Assembly (NCBI GenBank): GCA_015231825.1
Contig: JADGAV010000021.1
Coordinates: forward strand, 1-64,000
Direction: 5' to 3'
DNA: 64,000 nt
Source: SAR324 cluster bacterium
GTDB taxonomy: Bacteria > SAR324 > NAC60-12
Shown here one piece after another: positions 37,601 to 44,682 of the stretch. Positions within the stretch are counted from its first letter, which is position 1. The number at the start of each line of letters is the position of its first letter. A program made the translations under genes and the position numbers. The notes below the pieces were generated by a model that had not been told where the DNA came from, did not search any database, and saw only the letters and a list, made by a program, of their open reading frames with translations.

Positions 37601-37981
37601 TCAAGGGGGACGGTCTTCCAATTTATTTTGAATCAAAGCAAAGAAGAGAGGCGGATTTTTCTCTTGATTTCTAAAACGCCATCCCAAATGCTCATAACAA
37701 GATGAGCAACACAAAACGCTCCAGGCATATCCAGCAAACCAAGTGTAATCAAAAGAAAAGGGAGAGACGTCTAAAACCGAATAGCAATTGGAAAGGGTCA
37801 TGATGTCAAAGCGATAATGGCTTGGGTTGTAAAACGTATAGTAAGGAGTTTTTCCATCAACGGCGATTAAATAACTCTGCTGACTGATCAGGGTTTTACA
37901 AATTTTACAGACCAGCCTGTTCCTGTTTTTTGAGGCATCAAGCTCAATCTTTGAACGATTTTGAGGGCGCACTAAAAACAT
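37601..37981 (-). CDS. Stand-alone CULT-domain (cereblon-like) protein
   Basis: 126 residues from the ATG at 37981; a TTG 18 bases upstream is less likely because AGAGGA lies just before the ATG. The whole protein matches the CULT domain, the ligand-binding domain of cereblon that also exists as single-domain bacterial proteins. Two zinc-binding pairs are present (CKIC at 25-28 and CSSC at 92-95). YTWFAGYAW and HLGWRF give Trp81, Trp87 and Trp101, spaced as in the three-tryptophan cage that binds glutarimide or cyclic-imide ligands. FFALIQNKL near the C-terminus is also typical. There is no signal peptide. In bacteria the natural ligand is not established; terminal cyclic imides on proteins are proposed for cereblon. 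Confidence 0.85.
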   Translation of the reverse strand: MFLVRPQNRSKIELDASKNRNRLVCKICKTLISQQSYLIAVDGKTPYYTFYNPSHYRFDIMTLSNCYSVLDVSPFSFDYTWFAGYAWSVLCCSSCYEHLGWRFRNQEKNPPLFFALIQNKLEDRPP

Positions 37982-38060
37982 GAATCCTCTTCTGATCAAG
38001 CACCTGCTTGAAACCCACAGTCCTTAAAAAAAGGCCTTCGCGTTTTTATCCTGCGAGTGA

Positions 38061-38450
38061 CTAGAGTCCCAATTTCTTAAAAATGTCATTGATCTTAACA
38101 TCCAAGGTTGCAGGACTGAATGGTTTGACGATATATCCATTCACCTTATGCTTTGCAGCCTCCACGATGCTTTCCTTTTCCGCTTCTGCTGTGACCATCA
38201 AGACAGGTACTTTTGAAACTTTTGGATCACTTCGAATTGCTTTGAGCAGATCAAGTCCGTTCATTTTCGGCATATTGTAGTCTGAAATTACCAAATCAAA
38301 ATGATGATTTTGCACCTTTACCCATGCGTCTCGGCCATTTTCCGCCATCATGATCCGAGTATATTTGAGTTTAAACAACATGCTCGTGATTAATTTTCTC
38401 ATGTTTTCAATATCATCGACCACTAAAATACTGATATCTTTGTTTGCCAC
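38061..38450 (-). CDS. CheY-like single-domain response regulator
   Basis: 129 residues, a receiver domain only. Acidic pocket Asp12-Asp13, phosphoacceptor Asp57 in DLVISDYNMPKMNG, Thr87 and Lys109 are all present at the CheY positions. It should be phosphorylated by a histidine kinase that is not encoded here. The start is GTG with AAGGA before it. It follows an unknown gene by 16 bases. Its intact phosphosite contrasts with the degenerate receiver at 41011-41898 in the same cluster. Confidence 0.93.
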   Translation of the reverse strand: MANKDISILVVDDIENMRKLITSMLFKLKYTRIMMAENGRDAWVKVQNHHFDLVISDYNMPKMNGLDLLKAIRSDPKVSKVPVLMVTAEAEKESIVEAAKHKVNGYIVKPFSPATLDVKINDIFKKLGL

Positions 38451-38466
38451 ACAGTCCTTTCCCTAC

Positions 38467-39015
38467 TTAGGTTTGAAGTTTAATGTTTTCTTTTGCCAAT
38501 ATAATTTTCATTAGATTCATTACCAAATTATGGATTTCAGAATGATTGTTTCCGTATTCGTGAAATGGGAGGTTCCGAACTTGCCGTTCCCCAGTGGGTT
38601 GACCAAATTTACTTTCATTTAACAACTCCCGAGATCCAACGACATAATAACAATTTTGACATTGATACTGATCTTTACCTGCCCCATATCCCATACTTCT
38701 GGGCTTAACCGCAACTTCAGCACCAATCAGCAATAAATAGTCAAATTTTACCTTGTTCAGATTCACTTTGATATAATTTGCCAAAACCCATTCGTTCTTG
38801 GGCATGAAACGTCGGATCTGTTTGTTTTCATCCACCTGATTGAGTAATAGAGCGACTCTTTCAGAAAACAACGGGTATTGTCCGTTCATGCTTCTTTCCA
38901 ACGTAACAAGCTTTATCTTATAGTCCCGATGAGAAGAACAAAACCAGGGGAGATCAAGATCATCAATACCGAGGGCTGTCACCCGGTAGGGCGATTTTTT
39001 GGAATTCTCATTCAT
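38467..39015 (-). CDS. Hypothetical protein coupled to the CpoB-like gene
   Basis: 182 residues, not recognised. There is no signal peptide. A CQNC pair lies near residue 118 and could bind metal or form a disulfide. Its ATG overlaps the stop of the CpoB-like gene by four bases, so translation is coupled, and the CheY-like gene follows after 16 bases. A cytoplasmic partner of one of these neighbours is plausible but not shown. Confidence 0.65.
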   Translation of the reverse strand: MNENSKKSPYRVTALGIDDLDLPWFCSSHRDYKIKLVTLERSMNGQYPLFSERVALLLNQVDENKQIRRFMPKNEWVLANYIKVNLNKVKFDYLLLIGAEVAVKPRSMGYGAGKDQYQCQNCYYVVGSRELLNESKFGQPTGERQVRNLPFHEYGNNHSEIHNLVMNLMKIILAKENIKLQT

Positions 39016-40187
39016 GGTTTTTCAGCCAATGATTTAAGATCTTCTTCTGCGTTGGAAGCGGCCGTTGATCCTGGAAAACGTTTGATCACTTCTGTATAAT
39101 AATATGCCGATTTTTTGTTATCACCACGCGAATTTGAAATCTTGCCCAGCATATAAATCGCATCCGGAGTTTTATATCCCTGGGTTGTAGGACGATGTTC
39201 GTATTGACTGAGTACCTTATGAAATGCTTCTTCAGCCTGATCCAGGCGATTCAAAGAAAATTGGACATGACCCAGCCAAAACATGGCATTGTCGCTATAT
39301 TCATCATCAGGAAATTGTTTGAGCATGTCCTGAAATGTTTGAATAGCCTCTTGGTATTTGTGATTGATCATGGCATCCAAACCCTGGTCATACAACTTTC
39401 GAACTTGAGGACGTTTTTTCAGTTTGAGCGGATTTTCAGGTTCCACCAGATAAGGATCATTGAAAGCCTCTTCAGCATTTTTCTCAGAATCACTTTTTCG
39501 AATATTTTCTTCGGCTTTTACCAACTTTGACGGGGGGATTTCATTGACCACTTTATCTTCTGACGGAGGAGCTAAGGGAACAAGCTGCTGCTTGACTGCC
39601 TGCTTTTCTGCAGGAGGAGGAATGGGTGTCTTTTTTGCGGATTCACTCTTTTTTATGGCAGGAAATAGCGAGTAGTTTTCTACCAATTTTTTTGGTGATT
39701 CCTGATTTGATTTTTCCTGACGTCGGATGCCGGATCCCGCAGGCGAAGCTGCATCTGCAGATGCGATCCCTTCCGAAGATGAAGGCATCGTGTTTCTCTG
39801 CCGCGCCTGAGTCTGTAGCTGATTGAGAGCAACTGTCAATTTTTGCAGGTACTGATCCATTTCAGTAAGAGAACCTGAAACGGAACGCTCCAACAATTCA
39901 AAATTCGTCAACAACTTTTGCTCCAGCTGCCGCAGTGCAGCTCGATCTTCAGCCTGTCCTTCTTTGAGCTGCTCCAGTTGCTTCTGCTGTTCACCAATGG
40001 ATTGATTCAGGAGTTCGTAACTAGAGATTTTGGGAGGACTGCGAACAGGAGTTCCTTCTGATGGATTATTTTCTTGATTTGCCTGAGGGGCACTGTTTTG
40101 ACCTGATTTCTTATTGAATCGATCGGCCAGCGTGCAACTTGACAAAGTAATGATAATGGAGGCAATCAATAGTGTGCGGAGGCCCAT
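39012..40187 (-). CDS. CpoB/YbgF-like lipoprotein with coiled coil and TPRs
   Basis: 391 residues from the ATG at 40187. An in-frame start 105 bases upstream would lie inside the preceding gene and before the signal sequence. The signal ends LSSC (lipobox, Cys18). A coiled coil follows at about 60-135, then a Pro/Lys/Glu-rich linker, then three TPRs in the last ~130 residues. That order is the YbgF/CpoB layout, which coordinates peptidoglycan synthesis with outer-membrane constriction in the Tol-Pal system. No tol or pal gene is nearby. CpoB itself is periplasmic rather than lipidated, so this may be a lineage variant. Confidence 0.78.
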   Translation of the reverse strand: MGLRTLLIASIIITLSSCTLADRFNKKSGQNSAPQANQENNPSEGTPVRSPPKISSYELLNQSIGEQQKQLEQLKEGQAEDRAALRQLEQKLLTNFELLERSVSGSLTEMDQYLQKLTVALNQLQTQARQRNTMPSSSEGIASADAASPAGSGIRRQEKSNQESPKKLVENYSLFPAIKKSESAKKTPIPPPAEKQAVKQQLVPLAPPSEDKVVNEIPPSKLVKAEENIRKSDSEKNAEEAFNDPYLVEPENPLKLKKRPQVRKLYDQGLDAMINHKYQEAIQTFQDMLKQFPDDEYSDNAMFWLGHVQFSLNRLDQAEEAFHKVLSQYEHRPTTQGYKTPDAIYMLGKISNSRGDNKKSAYYYTEVIKRFPGSTAASNAEEDLKSLAEKP

Positions 40188-40200
40188 GTCATTCTCAGAT

Positions 40201-40929
40201 CTATGGATTACGACTCGGTGCAAAACGAACCTCGATCGCTTTCTGCATTTCTTTGGCGAGATGAGGCTGCTGATTTGCCTTGTAAGCTTCAACTAACCGA
40301 AGTCCCACTTCTTTGACTCGCGGAAACTGGGAGTAGGTCTTCAGGAGGTGCAAATACCGCAAAATTGCTGAATCGTAAGCTTTGTGTTCAAAATAAAAAT
40401 TTCCAACCAAAAATTCATGTTCTGCAAGATCATTTTGAGCACGACTTAAAAATTCCTTCGTATCTTGAAGATAGGCATTGTTAGCATACAAAAAGAAAAA
40501 ACGCTGATACTCTTCGATAATTTTTCGATTAGGCTCCATGTCTCGGTCGAAATTTCGACTTCTGAAAAAAACTCCCTGCACATTTCTCTGGTAATTCAGG
40601 GAAATAAGCTGACTCAATACGTAAGGAGTAAGATGACTGTTTGGACTGTGTGTCAGAAATGCCTGATAGTTGGTTTCAGCTTCATTCCAATTGGTTCCAG
40701 CAAAATTGAGATCTCCCAATTTTAGGTAGGAAACCGTCGCTAGTCGTGTCCCCGGGTTTTCTTCAATAACTTTCTCAAAACCAATTTTTGCTTCTTTGAA
40801 AGATTGCTCCTCGAATTGCATCAATGCTTTATAATAGACCTCCTGGGCAGGCAGGCGGTGCGTTTCCTCTCCTGTGCATCCCTGAAGAATCATGATCGCT
40901 GTAAAAAAAAGCAATCCAGATTTTTTCAT
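40201..40929 (-). CDS. BamD-like outer-membrane lipoprotein
   Basis: 242 residues from the ATG at 40929, giving a compact signal that ends MILQGC; starts at 40986-40992 would add about 20 residues. The mature part is a run of TPR-like helices (YYKALMQFEEQSFKEAKIGF, then FVGNFYFEHKAYDSAILRYL) characteristic of BamD/YfiO, which helps insert beta-barrel proteins into the outer membrane. Length agrees with BamD. The CpoB-like gene begins 13 bases later. No strong ribosome site is seen. Confidence 0.82.
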   Translation of the reverse strand: MKKSGLLFFTAIMILQGCTGEETHRLPAQEVYYKALMQFEEQSFKEAKIGFEKVIEENPGTRLATVSYLKLGDLNFAGTNWNEAETNYQAFLTHSPNSHLTPYVLSQLISLNYQRNVQGVFFRSRNFDRDMEPNRKIIEEYQRFFFLYANNAYLQDTKEFLSRAQNDLAEHEFLVGNFYFEHKAYDSAILRYLHLLKTYSQFPRVKEVGLRLVEAYKANQQPHLAKEMQKAIEVRFAPSRNP

Positions 40930-41010
40930 CTGCCAAACGGTTGTTTTTAGTAATGCAAAGAAAGTACAAAATATATGCCGGTACATCTTCAAAAATTTGA
41001 TCTGTTGTCC

Positions 41011-41898
41011 TTATTGTTTTCTCTTACGATACCGGACCATTGTGATTTCATTCCCTCGTTCATTCCAAAAAACCTCATCCATAAAATTCATAATCAGCAG
41101 AATTCCACGGCCATTGATTTTGAATAAATTGTCGGGATCCTTGCGGTCCAGTATTTTTTGATGGGCAAATCCCTTGCCTTCATCACGAATGACGTATTTG
41201 ACTGAGTTTTGCGTAATCTCGAAAAAAATGTAAACTTTTCTGCCCTGATAAGGTTTGATTTGCCGACGTCGATCCCCTTCTTCCCGAAAAAGCGAGAAAC
41301 GCTCATTTTTCAGATCAGAAGAAATTTCAAGATTTCCATGGAATATCGCGTTTTCCAATGCCTCTGCCAAGACTATATCGAGCGTGAACAAATCTTCTTT
41401 TCCAAGAATTCCATAAGAAGGCAGATCGCGCGTAACAAAGGCAACGATTCGGTTAATAAATTCAAAATCGTTTCCAATTTCAAGATTCCTGGATTCGGAG
41501 ATTGAATGATCCAAACAATATGGGCTGAATTGAAAATCTCCGTGAAGAGCGAAAACCTTGTTAATACTTCGATGCAGATTGGCGGTGGTCAATGGTTTTG
41601 TCAGGAAATCACATGCGCCCAAATGCAGAGAAGTCAATACATTACCTGCATCATCAGGTTTGGTGATCAGAACAAAAGGGAGGTTGGTTTTGAGAGATTT
41701 GAGTTCTTTTAATAATTCAATTCCTCCAAGTTTGGGCATCGTGATCGCACAATACACACCGTCAATTTCCTGTTCTTTAAAAAGCGTCAGTGCTTTGTCG
41801 CCATCCTGTGCTTCGAATACTCGGTGTCCCTGCTCTTCCAGGAAACTTTTCAGCTGATTGAGAATTTCTTCATTGTCATCGGCAATGAGTATTCGCAT
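41011..41898 (-). CDS. Pseudo-receiver / HATPase_c fusion, RsbW-like
   Basis: 295 residues from the ATG at 41898. The N-terminal 120 residues form a receiver domain with the acidic pair Asp7-Asp8, a Thr in VLITK and the Lys in FLTKPL. The phosphoacceptor position is Ala51 (GVYCAITMPK, where active receivers have Asp); the codon is GCG. The C-terminal domain is a serine-kinase type HATPase_c: LAEALENAIFHGN (N box), IRDEGKGF (G1) and GRGILLIMNF (G2). Such domains phosphorylate STAS anti-anti-sigma proteins. The likely output is partner switching not controlled by aspartyl phosphorylation. It heads the minus-strand cluster. Confidence 0.88.
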   Translation of the reverse strand: MRILIADDNEEILNQLKSFLEEQGHRVFEAQDGDKALTLFKEQEIDGVYCAITMPKLGGIELLKELKSLKTNLPFVLITKPDDAGNVLTSLHLGACDFLTKPLTTANLHRSINKVFALHGDFQFSPYCLDHSISESRNLEIGNDFEFINRIVAFVTRDLPSYGILGKEDLFTLDIVLAEALENAIFHGNLEISSDLKNERFSLFREEGDRRRQIKPYQGRKVYIFFEITQNSVKYVIRDEGKGFAHQKILDRKDPDNLFKINGRGILLIMNFMDEVFWNERGNEITMVRYRKRKQ

Positions 41899-42106
41899 AG
41901 GCACTTGAAAAATGTGTTAAAATAAAGGTTCAATTCCCTTTTCGATCACGACTCGTAAAACCTTTTCAACGTTTCAAAAACGATGCAGATTCTATAAAAA
42001 TTTCATGCTGGAGGATACCTTTTTATGGTGTATAGGTCTAGCGTTTTTTAAAGAATCTGGCAGAGTATCTGGGAAGAAAACAGGGGAAGAATGGACAACT
42101 CAGAGA

Positions 42107-42128
42107 AAGGACTCAGAGACAAGTCCTT
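42107..42128 (-). terminator. Hairpin downstream of sodA
   Basis: Seven-base arms AAGGACT/AGTCCTT with an 8-base loop lie about 18 bases after the dismutase stop on the minus strand. A short pyrimidine stretch follows. Weak terminator candidate. Confidence 0.3.
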
Positions 42129-42145
42129 CCTCAAATCAGGGCAAA

Positions 42146-42757
42146 TTATTTTCCAAATCGATTTTCTACTTCTTTCCAATTGACTATATTCCACCAAGTG
42201 GAAATCCAGTTTGGACGAACATTTTTAAATTTCAAATAATAGGCATGTTCCCAAACATCAATAGTCAGCAAGGGCTTATGGCCGAGGCTCAGTGGACAGA
42301 CTTGATCATGAGTGTCCGTAATCTCCAACTCTCCACTCCCGTTGACAACCAACCAGGCCCAACCTGATCCAAAATGAGCCGCTGCTTTCGCAGAAAAGCC
42401 TTCTTTGAATTGATCTACAGAACCGAATTTTTGCTTGATCGCATCTGCCAATGCGCCTGAGGGACCTTTGGCCTCTCCGTTCGGATTGGGAGCCATTGAT
42501 TCCCAAAAAAAAGTATGGTTCCAGTATCCGCCGCCATGATTGCGTACCGCTCCTCGTTTGCTTTCTGCAATGCTGTCAAGGTCAGCCAATATATCCTCAA
42601 CGGCTTTATCTTGAACACCGGCTGCGACGACAGCGTCATTGAGTTTGTCGGTGTAAGTCTGATGGTGTTTGGTATGATGAATTTCAACGGTTTGCGCATC
42701 ATAATGCGGTTCCAATGCATCGTATGCATAAGGGAGGGGGGGTAAAGTAAATGCCAT
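42146..42757 (-). CDS. sodA: Superoxide dismutase, manganese type
   Basis: 203 residues, typical length. Metal ligands are His27, His81 (in GGYWNHTFFW), Asp167 and His171 (in DVWEHAYY), at the same numbers as in E. coli MnSOD. Gly77 and Gln152, the latter aligning with the outer-sphere Gln of Mn enzymes, favour manganese over iron. It converts superoxide to peroxide and oxygen in the cytoplasm; there is no signal peptide. AGAGGA precedes the ATG. The upstream region contains a promoter-like TTGACT and palindromes that suggest regulation. Confidence 0.95.
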   Translation of the reverse strand: MAFTLPPLPYAYDALEPHYDAQTVEIHHTKHHQTYTDKLNDAVVAAGVQDKAVEDILADLDSIAESKRGAVRNHGGGYWNHTFFWESMAPNPNGEAKGPSGALADAIKQKFGSVDQFKEGFSAKAAAHFGSGWAWLVVNGSGELEITDTHDQVCPLSLGHKPLLTIDVWEHAYYLKFKNVRPNWISTWWNIVNWKEVENRFGK

Positions 42758-42802
42758 GATGTTCCTCTTTAGTTTCTGGTTAAAAATTGGCGATACAACA
42801 AT

Positions 42803-42865
42803 CCGTATGCTGAATTAGGATCGAATTAGTCCTAATTAAGTACTCTAGAGTATTTTAGAAGTCAA
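42803..42865 (-). promoter_or_regulatory. sodA promoter region with palindromic operator
   Basis: On the minus strand TTGACT (42860-42865) is followed after 17 bases by a weak -10 TACTTA (42837-42842). A perfect 12-base palindrome TACTCTAGAGTA (42841-42852) fills the spacer. A further inverted pair TTAGGA/TCCTAA lies just downstream. The layout, TTGACT followed by an ACTC-GAGT palindrome, recalls Rrf2/IscR-type boxes. Redox or iron-sulfur control of sodA is an inference. Confidence 0.45.
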
Positions 42866-42937
42866 GTTTCTATGCAATTACCAGCCAAATTTGCTGCTTT
42901 TTGACTTATTTTCATCCATCTGGGACCAACTCCAGTT

Positions 42938-43459
42938 TCAGGCGCTCTTCAAATTAGTTTTTATTTTTGCGGCAGCAAGTTTGCCTTCCTGATAAAGTTT
43001 TTTGAAATGCCCGCGAACTTTTTCCGGATTAAAATCCAGAAAAGTTCCTCCCGACTCAAAATGCTGAAGGAAGACTTTTCCAATGGCATAAGTCGAGGCT
43101 CCAGAAGCCAGCGGGCTTGAAATCATCCCGGCAATCGTTCCGACAAAAGGGACCATCTTAATTGCACTCGCACCTACTCGAGCGAGACCACCACTGCCTA
43201 GTCCACCGACTAAAGACCCGATTGCCGGTTTTCCCCAGTTTTCGGAAAAGTCGACTTCGTAAAGTTTACTCAGCTGCTGCAGCATTCTTAGCTGAATAGC
43301 CGTCGTTCCCAGAACATCAACGACAGGAACTGGGATCAAGCCCACTCCCATAGACCACAAAACACTGTTTTTAATGATCCCGTTACCTTCCATCTCTTTG
43401 GTTTTAGAAATACCAGAAAGATCTTCCTTTGTTTGTTCTTCCTCGTTTGAGTTTGCCAT
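42938..43459 (-). CDS. DUF697-like membrane-associated protein
   Basis: 173 residues from the ATG at 43459, selected because AAGGAGA lies just before it; the frame extends 29 codons further upstream without support. After a charged N-terminus come hydrophobic segments: NSVLWSMGVGLIPVPVVDVL, and a Gly-rich pair near residues 80-130. These resemble DUF697/YcjF-type proteins. It is probably inserted in or attached to the inner membrane. The function is unknown. It is divergent from the exported-protein gene at 43811. Confidence 0.75.
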   Translation of the reverse strand: MANSNEEEQTKEDLSGISKTKEMEGNGIIKNSVLWSMGVGLIPVPVVDVLGTTAIQLRMLQQLSKLYEVDFSENWGKPAIGSLVGGLGSGGLARVGASAIKMVPFVGTIAGMISSPLASGASTYAIGKVFLQHFESGGTFLDFNPEKVRGHFKKLYQEGKLAAAKIKTNLKSA

Positions 43460-43810
43460 CGTCTCTCCTTCCGATAGAGCTTTAGGTAAATTTTTCTTAT
43501 AAAAAATGCACTTTTTCCTCAATAATAGCAAGGATAAAAGCGGCATAAACGCAGAAAAAAACTGTCATCCTGGCCGATAACTTTTCATCGTTTTTAAAAA
43601 ATATTTCTCTCCCAAAAACTCCTGTTGTCGAGATCCCTTACGGCTCCTTTATTATCAAAGAGAGACTCAAAAGAATGTTTGAAAATTCTGCTTAAAAACA
43701 CTATACAGACGGGAAATCCTGATCACTTCCTGAGTTCAACAAATTCTCGAACAGGGAACAAGAAGCATAAGGTTTTTGATTACAGGCCCATCCTCAGTGC
43801 GACTTCTACT
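43460..43810. other. Divergent intergenic region with a promoter
   Basis: About 350 bases between the DUF697-like gene (minus) and an exported-protein gene (plus). It holds one good sigma-70-like promoter for the plus-strand gene at 43679-43707. The open frame that reaches from 43625 into the downstream gene has no ribosome site and is taken to be untranslated leader. Confidence 0.55.
43679..43707 (+). promoter_or_regulatory. Sigma-70-like promoter for the exported protein at 43811
   Basis: TTGAAA (43679-43684), a 17-base spacer and TATACA (43702-43707). The -35 matches the consensus at five of six positions, the -10 at four. About 100 bases lie between the -10 and the chosen ATG, which supports 43811 rather than 43625 as the start. 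Confidence 0.5.
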
Positions 43811-44599
43811 ATGCAAAAATTTTTAATAAAATGCCTTCTTTCCTGTTTAGCCGTATTTATTGGAATGGAAAGCAGCGGTTCAGCATCCGAATATTCTACA
43901 TTTTTCCTGCCCGGAAGCACTCTTGTTTACAGGCATTGGAATCTTAAAAAAAATAAAATAACCGGATACAGCCGGCTGAGCTACAGACGTGTGATGGAAC
44001 CCGGTAATGAATTTCTTGTTGAGACGCACGAAGATTCGAAACCCAATGGCAAAGTATTTTTAAGAAAAAAACTCTGGTTTGAGTTAAAAACAGGACAGCC
44101 CGTCCGGTATTTCCAGGAAGATCTCCGAAAAAACTGGAGTATTGAGAACCACTACAAGCTTGATGCCGTGAAAAGCAAACTCAGCAAAAATGGGAAAATG
44201 ATTGAGATTGATCAGCCCCTAGAAAAAAATACCGTCCCTTTTGAACTGCTTACATTTTATTTGAGAAGACAGTATGCCGAACATCAATTTGCGCGGGATC
44301 AGAAATTTTTACTATACCTGCCGGCCACGAAATTTGAATCGGAAATGTTGAGCGCTACCTGGGACTTTTCTGCAGTGAAAGAGAAAGAACTGGAGTTGGA
44401 AACTCCATTTGGGATGGTTTCCGCTGCTCAAATTTTGGTGACAACCACCTCCGACTTCTTAAAATGGCTGCTTCCTCAATCCAAAACCAACTTTCGATTT
44501 TTCATTGAGCAGCAAATGCCTCACCACATCTTGGCATTTGAAGAACATGAAACCCGATTTATTTTGGAAAATCTGGAAAATGGATCCGATACTCCATAG
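43811..44599 (+). CDS. Exported hypothetical protein
   Basis: 262 residues from the ATG at 43811, chosen because a signal peptide (ending SGSASE) starts there and a promoter lies between it and the earlier in-frame start at 43625. The mature part appears rich in beta-strands with many charged residues and no recognised family. Periplasmic localisation is inferred from the signal peptide. It is followed by the convergent GT-C/TPR gene 83 bases away. Confidence 0.62.
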   Translation: MQKFLIKCLLSCLAVFIGMESSGSASEYSTFFLPGSTLVYRHWNLKKNKITGYSRLSYRRVMEPGNEFLVETHEDSKPNGKVFLRKKLWFELKTGQPVRYFQEDLRKNWSIENHYKLDAVKSKLSKNGKMIEIDQPLEKNTVPFELLTFYLRRQYAEHQFARDQKFLLYLPATKFESEMLSATWDFSAVKEKELELETPFGMVSAAQILVTTTSDFLKWLLPQSKTNFRFFIEQQMPHHILAFEEHETRFILENLENGSDTP

Positions 44600-44682
44600 C
44601 CCGGTTCCTTCAATTGTTCTTCGCCTGGTTTTCTATTTCAAAGTTGACTTAAAATCAGTCAACCAATCGGAAATTCTTGGTT

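Noticed and set aside
42005-42367. Plus-strand open frame beside sodA
   Set aside because: Most of it is antisense to the well-supported dismutase, and no ribosome site or promoter supports it.
43625-43810. Longer start for the exported protein at 43811
   Set aside because: The extension precedes a clear signal peptide, lacks a ribosome site and contains the promoter.
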